This document shows, piece by piece, positions 24,236-31,329 of a stretch of DNA of 64,000 bases (position 1 is its first letter; every line of letters starts with the position of its first letter). Below the pieces are notes generated by a model. It was not told the DNA's origin. It was given only the letters and a program-made list of their open reading frames with translations, and did not search any database. The DNA comes from an uncultured Roseburia sp. (GTDB lineage: Bacteria; Bacillota; Clostridia; Lachnospirales; Lachnospiraceae): assembly GCA_947647505.1 (NCBI GenBank), contig CANSKO010000002.1:62001-126000 (forward strand), in the 5' to 3' direction. Position numbers and translations under genes: made by a program.

Positions 24236-24727
24236 ATGGGAATGATTGCAAATTATCAGTCAACTACAGACATTGAATTAGAAAAATTTATGTGCCTTGC
24301 TGATGTGGAAGAAGCGCAGGAAAATGAGGACTTAGAAATTTGTGATATAGATAAAATGTGGGACGCACTTCATTTTTTGCTGACAGGAAAATCTGCCAGC
24401 GAACCGATTGAAGATAATTTAATCAGCGAAGCGATTATAGGACAGTTTAATATTTCCGGAGAAGAAATTGAAGAATTTATATCTGGAACGAAAACCGATA
24501 GAGTGAAAAAAATTGCAAAGGCGTTGCAGGAACTTGATTTTGAAACATATATTGATAAATTTGATATAAGTGCGTTTCGTCAAAACGATATTTACCCTGA
24601 TATTTGGGGATACGAAGAGGAAGCTGATGAAATTAAAGATGATTTAAGAACCTCATTTGAAAGTTTGAAAAGGTTTTATGAGAAAATGGCAGAACAAGAA
24701 AGAGCCGTATTGGTGTCAATTTATTAA
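24236..24727 (+). CDS. DUF1877 (YfbM-like) family protein
   Basis: A 163-residue acidic protein starting MGMIANYQSTTDIELEKFM and containing ICDIDKMWDALHFLLTG, the hallmark of DUF1877, plus a C-terminal YFDSLKRFYEKMAE-like helix (here FESLKRFYEKMAEQ). The function of the family is unknown. It is cytoplasmic. A GGAGA site precedes the ATG. DUF1877 genes are often carried on accessory islands. Confidence 0.85.
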   Translation: MGMIANYQSTTDIELEKFMCLADVEEAQENEDLEICDIDKMWDALHFLLTGKSASEPIEDNLISEAIIGQFNISGEEIEEFISGTKTDRVKKIAKALQELDFETYIDKFDISAFRQNDIYPDIWGYEEEADEIKDDLRTSFESLKRFYEKMAEQERAVLVSIY

Positions 24728-24899
24728 TTATCTGAGAGTATAAAAAATTCTGTAAAAACTGAATCGAAGTATTCTGAAAAGGTCTTCTATGATAAAATAA
24801 AAAATCATAGGAGGCCTTAAATTATGGCAAACAGAAAAAAAGAAGCCCAATTATCGCAACGGGGCAAAGCCCAAGCGCGTCCGCAGCAGATAGGGTGAG

Positions 24900-25065
24900 T
24901 TTGAAGGCTTTGGGCTTGGCATTCTTTCTGGAATTCATTGCGCCATCGACGGACGCTCTCTTTGGAGATGCCATATTCCGTGGTGATGCTGTTGATTGTT
25001 CGTCCTTCTTCCAGACGGAGACGGACGATCTTCTTTTTAAATTCGGATGTGTATTTTTGCGGCAT
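24900..25065 (-). pseudogene. Truncated IS3-type transposase OrfA fragment
   Basis: The minus strand encodes MPQKYTSEFKKKIVRLRLEE followed by the HTH segment INSITTEYGISKESVRRW and RNEFQKECQ, the N-terminus of an IS3-family OrfA. After about 50 residues the frame diverges into unrelated sequence and no OrfB is present. It is a remnant of an insertion sequence. From 24728 to about 24899 I see no intact gene, only a possible short frame at 24823 and an imperfect hairpin at about 24779-24820. Confidence 0.7.
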
Positions 25066-25229
25066 AATAAGCGCCTCTTTTCCTTGTAGATTGATTATAT
25101 CTTATTAGCCATTTCTGTTACAACTTTACTTTATCACAACAACTGCCACAGTTTTACCAAAAAGGACTAACCATCCCGTTATATCGTACAAACCCTAACG
25201 AATATCATATAGCGAGGTGGTGTTGATGA

Positions 25230-25430
25230 TTGAAGTGTCGTGAGTTTGTCTATGTCGGAGAGTCTGCTCCACAAATCACAGAACAGGAACACACAGCGTT
25301 TTATCTGCAATTTCAAAAGTCAATACTTGCTTCTCTGAAAAAAAGAGAACTATTGACACACTCACAGTATGAGCGTTGTATCGAGGAAATAGAAAAGCAA
25401 TACAGAAAGAACAACCGCAGCCAAGCCTAA
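25230..25430 (+). CDS. Small protein encoded before the recombinase
   Basis: A frame of 66 residues contains PQITEQEHTAFYLQFQKSIL and ELLTHSQYERCIEEIEKQY. Small SHOCT-like proteins of this type commonly precede serine recombinases in Clostridial elements. GAGGTGG at 25214-25220 is the likely ribosome-binding site. Start choice is uncertain: TTG at 25230 is used, and a nearby ATG at 25226 runs into a stop after five codons, so a small frameshift near the start is possible. Confidence 0.55.
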   Translation: MKCREFVYVGESAPQITEQEHTAFYLQFQKSILASLKKRELLTHSQYERCIEEIEKQYRKNNRSQA

Positions 25431-25581
25431 ACGCTTGGCTCTTTACATATGTTTCGTGAACCATCGCTACTCAATCAAGAATAAAAATGTACGATTTCCA
25501 AATTTGCGCATTCGACAACATACCTCTATGAAACTATACTTAAAATACGGCAAGGCTTTTGTCGGGAAAGGAGCTTTTCTT

Positions 25582-27330
25582 ATGTCAATAGACAAATACG
25601 AAACCCTCAATCAAGAGAGAAAAATACAGAATATGAAAAAGAGAGTTGCCGCTTACTGCCGCGTCTCCACGGACAATGACGACCAGGCAAATTCATTTGA
25701 AAGCCAGCAGCGGTATTTCCGCCAGTATATCGAACGTAAACCCGATTGGGAGCTTTATGCCATATTTGCTGATGAGGGTATCTCTGGAACGAACACAAAA
25801 AAGAGAAAAGAATTTAACCGCATGATTGCATGTGCCAAAAACGGCGATTTCGATTTGATTATCACAAAGGAAATCTCCCGTTTTGCGAGAAATACCCTTG
25901 ACAGCATATTCTACACCCGTGACCTCAAAAAGCACGGAGTAGGCGTTATCTTTCTAAACGACAACATCAACACCCTGGACGGCGATGCAGAGCTTCGCCT
26001 TGCCATTATGTCCTCTATCGCACAGGAGGAAAGCCGCAAGACTTCTGAGCGTGTCAAATGGGGACAGAAACGCCAGATGGAGCGAGGCGTTGTGTTCGGG
26101 CGCAGTATGCTCGGCTATGATGTAAAAGGCGGCAAAATGACCATCAATGAAGATGGGGCTAAAATCGTCCGTCTTATCTTTCGTAAGTTCGTGGACGAGG
26201 GCAAAGGCACTCATGTTATCGCCCGTGAGCTTCGGGAGGAGGGCATAAGTCCCATGCGTGTGAAAGAATGGAGCAATACCGTCATTTTACGAGTGATACG
26301 CAATGAAAAATACTGCGGCGACTTAGTACAGAAGAAAACCTATACGCCAGACTTCCTATCCCATGAAAAGAAAGTAAACCTCGGGCAGGAGGAATTTGTC
26401 ATCCTCAAAGACCACCACGAGCCGATCATCTCCCGTGAGCTTTTCGACAAGGCAAACCGCATTTTGGATGCAAAATCGCTTTCGCAGGAGGGCAAGGCAA
26501 AACACAGCAACCGCTATCCGTTCTCTGGAAAAATCAAATGCGGCAGATGCGGGGCAAGCTATGTTGCCCGATACAAAACCCGAAAGGATGGAAGCCAGTA
26601 TAAGGCATGGCGTTGTTTTGAGGGCGCAAAGCATGGAGGCCCCCACATCGACAAAGCAGGAAACCAAGTGGGCTGCTCTGGAACAAGCATCCGCAACGAA
26701 GAAGCCATCCACATTATGTATCTTGTCTGCAAGCAGCTCACCATTGACCGCCAGAAAATAGCGGATAACTTAATTAAAACGATTCAAAAGGTGATTTCAC
26801 TGGATATGACTGGTGCAGATACAAATACTCTGGAAGATAAAATTGAAGCGGCACAGAAAAAACGTACTGATTTGATTGACCTTTACACAAGCGGCGATAT
26901 TGACCGTGATGAATTTACGGCTCTTAGGGCAAAATACGATGCTGAAATCAACAGCTTGAAATCTATGGTGGAAAGCATGGAAAAACAGCAGGTTGTAATT
27001 GCGAAGCAAGAGGAACGGATGGAGGATATTAAAAACGCCGTGGATGAGCTTATCGAAGGCATTGAGTATGAGGATGAATTTTACACACAGCTACTTGACA
27101 AAATGGTGATTAACGACAGAGAGAACATAGATGTATATCTGAATTTACTTCCCCTTAAATGGAGCTATACGGTTGCGGGCAGCATAAACTGTCCACAGGG
27201 CGGAAATTGTCTAAAGGACAGACAGTTGCTAAAAAAAGCGTTAGCCTCTGAAAACGCCCTGCAAGCACAGCGGAACATTTCAGAGGCTTCACTGCCGATA
27301 TCCGTTAATACGCCCATGACCTCGCGGTAA
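25582..27330 (+). CDS. Large serine recombinase of the cotJC element
   Basis: 582 residues. The resolvase domain has the catalytic serine in AAYCRVSTDND, with FADEGISGTN and EISRFARNT. A recombinase domain (about 185-290) follows, then a zinc ribbon (IKCGRCGASYVARYK, with WRCFEG and VGCSGTSI) and a coiled-coil region (about 410-490). This is the SpoIVCA/CcrB/TnpX-type class that excises skin-like elements. ATG at 25582 follows AAAGGAG; an internal ATG at 25633 (MKKRVAAYCRVSTD) is possible. The frame crosses the right att site and ends inside cotJC, so its last ten residues come from host sequence. In an excised circle it would run on to a stop at 19551-19553. Confidence 0.93.
   Translation: MSIDKYETLNQERKIQNMKKRVAAYCRVSTDNDDQANSFESQQRYFRQYIERKPDWELYAIFADEGISGTNTKKRKEFNRMIACAKNGDFDLIITKEISRFARNTLDSIFYTRDLKKHGVGVIFLNDNINTLDGDAELRLAIMSSIAQEESRKTSERVKWGQKRQMERGVVFGRSMLGYDVKGGKMTINEDGAKIVRLIFRKFVDEGKGTHVIARELREEGISPMRVKEWSNTVILRVIRNEKYCGDLVQKKTYTPDFLSHEKKVNLGQEEFVILKDHHEPIISRELFDKANRILDAKSLSQEGKAKHSNRYPFSGKIKCGRCGASYVARYKTRKDGSQYKAWRCFEGAKHGGPHIDKAGNQVGCSGTSIRNEEAIHIMYLVCKQLTIDRQKIADNLIKTIQKVISLDMTGADTNTLEDKIEAAQKKRTDLIDLYTSGDIDRDEFTALRAKYDAEINSLKSMVESMEKQQVVIAKQEERMEDIKNAVDELIEGIEYEDEFYTQLLDKMVINDRENIDVYLNLLPLKWSYTVAGSINCPQGGNCLKDRQLLKKALASENALQAQRNISEASLPISVNTPMTSR
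27244..27287. repeat. Inverted repeat near the right end of the element
   Basis: GCCTCTGAAA (27244-27253) and TTTCAGAGGC (27278-27287) are perfect 10-bp inverted arms separated by 24 bases. They lie inside the 3' end of the recombinase gene and overlap the right att arm. They could be accessory recombinase sites or RNA structure. Confidence 0.55.
27271..27296. repeat. Right end of the cotJC element: inverted arm plus CC core (att site)
   Basis: The 24-bp arm at 27271-27294 begins CGGAACATT and ends CTTCACTG, followed by CC at 27295-27296. It is the inverted counterpart of the left arm (19457-19480), with 20 of 24 bases identical. cotJC coding sequence begins immediately beyond. Confidence 0.8.
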
Positions 27331-27479
27331 GGCATGGAATATCTCTGCGACAGATACCGCAGGCTGGCGGAAATCTCTCCATCCGGACCACCGTACTGAC
27401 TCATAATAAACTTCGCGATTTTCGGATTCGTTTCCTTAATATTGACCGGATATTCCAGACGCTTTTCATAATTCCACAT
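27295..27479 (-). CDS. cotJC: cotJC 5' part (N-terminal segment)
   Basis: ATG at 27479 (MWNYEKRLEYPVNIKE...) behind GGAGG encodes the first 61 codons of CotJC and two bases of codon 62. They include YGGPDGEISASLRYLSQRYS with Glu35, the first manganese ligand of this family. The native sequence ends at VLTDIG; beyond it the frame enters the element (SEASEMFRCA...) and stops after 104 residues in all. The other ligands (Glu65, His68 and later) are on the distal part at 19028-19454, so neither fragment can form the di-metal site. The ATG overlaps the cotJB stop (TGATG). Confidence 0.93.
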
Positions 27480-27748
27480 CAGCAGTAACCTCCTTCCCAG
27501 GGCCACGGTTCCAAAGCCCAGCGCCAGTAGTCGCAGTTTTCTATCGCATCCAGCGTCAAAGGCGCGTAGTTTGCAGAATAAAGCGCCACGGCGCGCCTGC
27601 GCTCTTCATTATAATGGTTAAAAAAAGCAAGCGCATCCGCATCATTGGGATGCGTGTCCAGATATAGTGTGATTTCCGTTATTGCAAAGCTGACCTCGTC
27701 AATCCACTGCATCAGCTGACGTCGGTCCATTGTATTTTGCATCAACAC
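27479..27748 (-). CDS. cotJB: Spore coat protein CotJB
   Basis: An 89-residue protein with LMQWIDEVSFAITEITLYLD, then DADALAFFNHYNEERRRA and a C-terminal NCDYWRWALEPWPWEGGYC, the conserved CotJB layout. GTG at 27748 is taken because GGAGGG is at the right distance; the ATG at 27742 overlapping the cotJA stop is an alternative. CotJB is assembled into the spore coat together with CotJC and CotJA. It is the middle gene of the operon. Confidence 0.92.
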   Translation of the reverse strand: MLMQNTMDRRQLMQWIDEVSFAITEITLYLDTHPNDADALAFFNHYNEERRRAVALYSANYAPLTLDAIENCDYWRWALEPWPWEGGYC

Positions 27749-27966
27749 GAACGCCCTCCTTTCCCTCCGGTAAATGGTTTATTCAGCTCCGGGAAAATTG
27801 TTCCGTATTGCAGGGCTTCCTCCAATTCGTAAATGCGCTTGAACTGCTGCATTGGGACATATGCCATGGCAAGCGGGAAATGCTCCATAGACCAGTCCCG
27901 TTCCGGCGGCATGACAGGAGGAGGGCAGGCGTTTCTTCTGCATCTCGGCTGACTGCAAGTATTCAT
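27742..27966 (-). CDS. cotJA: Spore coat associated protein CotJA
   Basis: A 74-residue Pro- and Cys-containing protein with FPLAMAYVPMQQFKRIYELE and LQYGTIFPELNKPF, diagnostic of CotJA. It is first in the cotJABC operon, with a GGAG site before the ATG and a sigma-E-type promoter upstream. It overlaps the cotJB start. Confidence 0.92.
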   Translation of the reverse strand: MNTCSQPRCRRNACPPPVMPPERDWSMEHFPLAMAYVPMQQFKRIYELEEALQYGTIFPELNKPFTGGKGGRSC

Positions 27967-27996
27967 AATACGTCTCCTTTTTTCGTTTATATCAAT

Positions 27997-28025
27997 AGCG
28001 TATGCATCGTTTTCTGAAAAGTTAC
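27997..28025 (-). promoter_or_regulatory. Sigma-E-like promoter of cotJABC
   Basis: On the minus strand GTAACTTT (28018-28025), a 13-base spacer and CATACGCT (27997-28004) match the mother-cell sigma-E pattern, in the same geometry as the spoIIIA promoter in this window. The -10 also fits the sigma-K form CATANNNT with an AC 16 bases upstream. cotJ is sigma-E dependent in Bacillus. Confidence 0.6.
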
Positions 28026-28087
28026 AGAGGAAACTATCATTCTATTTTGAAAAAAAAGAAATAAGAACAGGATTCACAAAAAAGACA

Positions 28088-28117
28088 TTGATTTTCGTTT
28101 CGTAAGTGTGTTATTAT
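28088..28117 (+). promoter_or_regulatory. Promoter of the PPIase lipoprotein gene
   Basis: TTGATT (28088-28093) and TATTAT (28112-28117) are separated by 18 bases, about 85 bases upstream of the ATG at 28203. Confidence 0.5.
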
Positions 28118-28202
28118 GCCTATGAACAGCGGCGCAGGAAGGAAACGCCAGTTTGATTTCTGTGCATGCCGGTTGATTTATTTTAAGAAAAGAGGATATG
28201 CT

Positions 28203-29342
28203 ATGAAGAAAAGAGTATACTTGGCAGCGACGGCGCTGGGAGCCGGAATGCTTTTGCTGACCGGATGTGGCGATGATGGCAAAAAAGAAGCGTCTGTAGA
28301 TGGTACGGAAGCGGCGGAAGAGGCAGCATTTGACTTTAAAGGCAGTGAATATGTTACGCTTGGCGAATACAAAAATCTTGCAGTGCGCTATCCGGTTCCG
28401 GTCATATCGGACGAAGACGTGGAGCTTGAAGTGGAATACCTTCTGGATGAGAATACGGAATACAACGAAATTTCGGACCGCAGCGTAGAAGACGGCGATT
28501 ATATCAGCATTGATTTTGCCGGGACGATCGACGGAAAAGAATTCGAGGGCGGATCGGAAACGGGATATGAATTTACGCTTGGCGAAGGAGAATTTCTGGA
28601 AGAGTTTGAAAAGAATCTGATCGGAAAAAATAAAGGGGAGACGGCGACGTTTTCCATTACGTATCCGGAAGGGTATGACGATGATCTTACAGGGAAGACG
28701 GCGGAATTTAACGTGACGATCAATTCCATCAGTGAAATCGTTGTGCCGGAATATAATGATGCGTTTGTCAAAGAGAAAGCAGGCTACGATACGGTGCAGG
28801 AGTATGAAGAGGCGCTTCGGGAAGAGCTGATAGCTCTGGCAGAGCAGGATTCCGTGGACACGGCAGGAGAAGACGCGCTGCAGGCGGCAATCTCCAATGC
28901 CACGATCAAGGGATATCCGCAGGCGCTTTATGACGCATGCCATGACAGCACCATGAAGGAATATCAGGAATATGCCGACATGCTGGACATGGAAATTTCA
29001 GATTTTATCGGGAGCGACGAAGAGCTTGACAATGAAGTTTTAAACTGGGTCAATGAAATACTCGTATCCCAGGCGATCGCGGAAAAAGAAGGATTTGAAA
29101 TTACAGACGACGGCTATGAAGAAGACGCAAAAGCGCTGGCGCAGGAATACGAATACGATTCGCTGGATGAATTTATTGCGGATTATGGCGATGTTTTTGT
29201 CAAATCCAACGTGCTGCGTGCAAGAGCCGTTGCATTTTTGTATGAAAACGCTGACGTGGAGGAAGTGTCGGAAGACGAGTATTACGGCGGCGGAGACGAC
29301 CTGGAAAGCCTCGAAGAGGCGGGAACGGAAGTTGCTCTGTAA
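28203..29342 (+). CDS. Trigger-factor-like peptidyl-prolyl isomerase lipoprotein
   Basis: 379 residues. A lipoprotein signal peptide ends in LLLTGC (Cys about 22), so it is anchored to the outer face of the membrane. An FKBP-type domain follows (DGDYISIDFAGTIDGKEFEG, then FTLGEGEFLEEFEKNLIG), and then a trigger-factor-like helical C-terminal domain. It lacks the ribosome-binding N-domain of trigger factor and so is an extracytoplasmic foldase, a functional analogue of PrsA. The C-terminus is highly acidic. ATG at 28203 follows AAGAGGAT; an upstream in-frame ATG at 28116 would put the signal peptide inside the protein. Confidence 0.88.
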   Translation: MKKRVYLAATALGAGMLLLTGCGDDGKKEASVDGTEAAEEAAFDFKGSEYVTLGEYKNLAVRYPVPVISDEDVELEVEYLLDENTEYNEISDRSVEDGDYISIDFAGTIDGKEFEGGSETGYEFTLGEGEFLEEFEKNLIGKNKGETATFSITYPEGYDDDLTGKTAEFNVTINSISEIVVPEYNDAFVKEKAGYDTVQEYEEALREELIALAEQDSVDTAGEDALQAAISNATIKGYPQALYDACHDSTMKEYQEYADMLDMEISDFIGSDEELDNEVLNWVNEILVSQAIAEKEGFEITDDGYEEDAKALAQEYEYDSLDEFIADYGDVFVKSNVLRARAVAFLYENADVEEVSEDEYYGGGDDLESLEEAGTEVAL

Positions 29343-29360
29343 GAAGATGTGGAATACTTC

Positions 29361-29388
29361 TTGCAAAAGAGCGGATATATGATACAAT
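29361..29388 (+). promoter_or_regulatory. Promoter of the polysaccharide deacetylase gene
   Basis: TTGCAA (29361-29366) and TACAAT (29383-29388) are spaced by 16 bases, 33 bases before the ATG at 29422. Confidence 0.5.
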
Positions 29389-29421
29389 AGGAACGAATAA
29401 TTTTAACCGGGGAGTTAGGTT

Positions 29422-30411
29422 ATGGAAGAGAATTCGGAAAAAAAACTCAAACAGGAAAGGGCGCGGCGCATACGCGTGGCACGGATTCGTCATTCGATCA
29501 TCAGCGTGTTTGGCGTCTGGCTTGTGCTTTCTGTTGCAATTTGTGTGTTTCTGCTGTTAAAATTACATACAATGGAAGAGAAAATGGATTATCTTCTGGA
29601 TAATTTTACAGTAAGCGGACAGATGGAGGAAGAGTCAAAGAATTCCGCGGCTGATACGGACGCGGGCGCATATTTGAATCTGGAAGGAATGGAAGAAAGT
29701 TACGATGCGCAGGAAGATTATGTTGTAGCGCAGGCTGTGAACCAGAGAGAAAATCTTGCCGGACCGGATGATCTGCATAAGGTGTATCTGACGTTTGACG
29801 ACGGGCCAAGCAGCAATACGGCGCAGATTTTGGATATCCTGAAGAAACATGATCTGAAAGCGACTTTTTTTGTCGTTGGCAGGGAGGGTGAAGAAGAGAA
29901 GGCTCTGTATCGGCGCATTGTGGAGGAAGGGCATACGCTCGCCATGCATTCTTATTCACACAGGTACAATGCGCTGTATCAGTCCAGAGAAGCCTTTGAA
30001 CAGGATTTTGCGCAGATCCAGAATTATCTGTATGAAATAACCGGACAGGAATGCCTGTTTTACCGTTTTCCCGGCGGCAGCAGCAATCATGTAAGCAATA
30101 CGGATATGACCGAATTTATCCGGTATCTGAACAGCCAGGGAATTACGTATTTTGATTGGAACGTATCCAGCGGCGATGCGACGTCGCAGGCCTATACGCC
30201 GCAGGAACTGGTGGAAAACGTCATAGAAGACGTAGAGAAGTACAAGACTTCCATTGTTCTGATGCATGATGCAAAGACAAAGGGATCTACCGTAGAAGCA
30301 TTAGAGCCCATGATTGCGTCTTTACAGGAGATGGGAGCTGAAATACTGCCCATTGATGAAGATACGACCGTTGTCCAGCATATAACGGCGGCAGACGTAC
30401 AGGCGCGGTAG
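29422..30411 (+). CDS. Membrane-anchored polysaccharide (peptidoglycan) deacetylase
   Basis: 329 residues. A basic cytoplasmic start is followed by one transmembrane segment (about 27-48), a coil/linker, and a NodB-homology domain (about 120-315). Motifs present are TFDDGPSS (catalytic base Asp plus metal Asp), HSYSH (metal histidines), FRFPGGSSN and a late VLMHDA. It deacetylates N-acetylglucosamine or MurNAc in cell-wall glycan, affecting lysozyme resistance or cortex formation. The nearby bactofilin gene (30498) fits a cell-envelope role. The exact substrate is not determined by sequence. Confidence 0.9.
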   Translation: MEENSEKKLKQERARRIRVARIRHSIISVFGVWLVLSVAICVFLLLKLHTMEEKMDYLLDNFTVSGQMEEESKNSAADTDAGAYLNLEGMEESYDAQEDYVVAQAVNQRENLAGPDDLHKVYLTFDDGPSSNTAQILDILKKHDLKATFFVVGREGEEEKALYRRIVEEGHTLAMHSYSHRYNALYQSREAFEQDFAQIQNYLYEITGQECLFYRFPGGSSNHVSNTDMTEFIRYLNSQGITYFDWNVSSGDATSQAYTPQELVENVIEDVEKYKTSIVLMHDAKTKGSTVEALEPMIASLQEMGAEILPIDEDTTVVQHITAADVQAR

Positions 30412-30497
30412 AAGTCAAATACCCTGCGGCAGACGAGTGGGACGAAACAGTTGCAGCCTGGCTCATTGTCTGCGGGAATAAAAATGGAGGAATGGAA

Positions 30498-31325
30498 ATG
30501 GGATTTTTTAAAGATTTCAAGGATGATTTTTCACAGGCGGTCAATGATCTGATTCCGGGAGAAGAGGAAAACGCGGAAGAAGAGGGTGCGCTTGAAAATG
30601 ACGACATGGTAGTCAATACGCTGGATGCGGAGGTGGATGCCGAAAGGGAACTGTTCAAATTAAACGGGCTGCTGGAGCAGGTGGCGGAAGCGCCGGCGCA
30701 ACAGACAGTCGTGAAGCCGCAGCAGGTAGCCAGAATGGAACAGGAGCTGGCGAAGGAAGTAAAACGAACCGATGCAAGAGCAACGATGGAGGAGAGGAAA
30801 AGAATGAACGAAGAAGCAATGAGAACGAGCGCAAAGCAGACAATGGAGGTTAATCCGGAATCCATTTCCGATGAAACGACGGTGATTACGGAAGGGACAA
30901 GCATCAATGGCGATATCAACGCAGACGGCTCCATCGATATCCGTGGAAGAATCGGCGGAAACGTAACCTGCAATGGCAAGCTGGTGATTACCGGGATTTT
31001 GGAAGGCAACAGCAATTCCTCGGAGTTTTTTGCGGACGCGGCGAAAATTCAGGGCGAAGTCAACAGCACGGGGACGGTAAAAATTGGAATCGGTTCCGTT
31101 GTAATTGGCAATATCACGGCGGCTTCCGCAGTGATTGCCGGCGCGATCAAAGGTGATATCGATGTGCAGGGACCGGTCGTTGTCGATACGTCCGCAGTGA
31201 TTATGGGCAATATCAAATCCCGTTCCGTGCAGATCAACAATGGCGCAGTAATTGAAGGATTCTGTTCACAGTGCTATGCTGATATCGATGTACAGGGGCT
31301 TTTCGACGAGAAAAAGGAGAGCTGA
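30498..31325 (+). CDS. Bactofilin-family polymer-forming cytoskeletal protein
   Basis: 275 residues. The C-terminal part (about 130-260) is a bactofilin beta-helix with repeated G-x-I/V units (TSINGDINADGSIDIRGRIG, GNITAASAVIAGAIKGDIDV). The N-terminal about 110 residues are acidic and coiled, longer than in typical bactofilins. It probably forms membrane-associated filaments that position envelope enzymes. ATG at 30498 follows GGAGGA by 6 bases; an in-frame ATG at 30492 abuts it. The pyrH start lies 5 bases after this gene, so the two are likely co-transcribed. Confidence 0.85.
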   Translation: MGFFKDFKDDFSQAVNDLIPGEEENAEEEGALENDDMVVNTLDAEVDAERELFKLNGLLEQVAEAPAQQTVVKPQQVARMEQELAKEVKRTDARATMEERKRMNEEAMRTSAKQTMEVNPESISDETTVITEGTSINGDINADGSIDIRGRIGGNVTCNGKLVITGILEGNSNSSEFFADAAKIQGEVNSTGTVKIGIGSVVIGNITAASAVIAGAIKGDIDVQGPVVVDTSAVIMGNIKSRSVQINNGAVIEGFCSQCYADIDVQGLFDEKKES

Positions 31326-31329
31326 CGTT

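Larger units (their letters stand above)
19457..27296. mobile_element. 7,840-bp skin-like intervening element inserted in cotJC
   Basis: The segment separates codons of cotJC within glycine codon 62 and is bounded by inverted 24-bp arms around a shared CC. It carries a large serine recombinase at its right end pointing outward. Precise recombination between the ends restores cotJC in frame and produces a circle. The cargo is an Rrf2 regulator, an FMN-barrel/ferredoxin fusion, a fused ABC permease/binding protein and ATPase, an unknown protein, a decayed HTH gene, a DUF1877 protein and an IS3-type fragment. No phage structural or conjugation genes are present. Base composition is visibly more AT-rich than in the flanking core genes. 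The organisation resembles skin-type elements in sporulation genes. A plain integrative island tolerated in a dispensable coat gene is the alternative. Confidence 0.88.

Noticed and set aside
24817-24900. C-terminal extension of the IS3 OrfA frame
   Set aside because: After about 50 residues the translation no longer resembles OrfA; it is unrelated sequence joined by a deletion.
19457-27296. Prophage or conjugative element
   Set aside because: No terminase, portal, capsid, tail, relaxase or VirB-type gene is present in the 7.84 kb.
19028-27479. Two separate catalase genes instead of one split gene
   Set aside because: The two parts are complementary and non-overlapping, and they join exactly in frame at the recombinase core.
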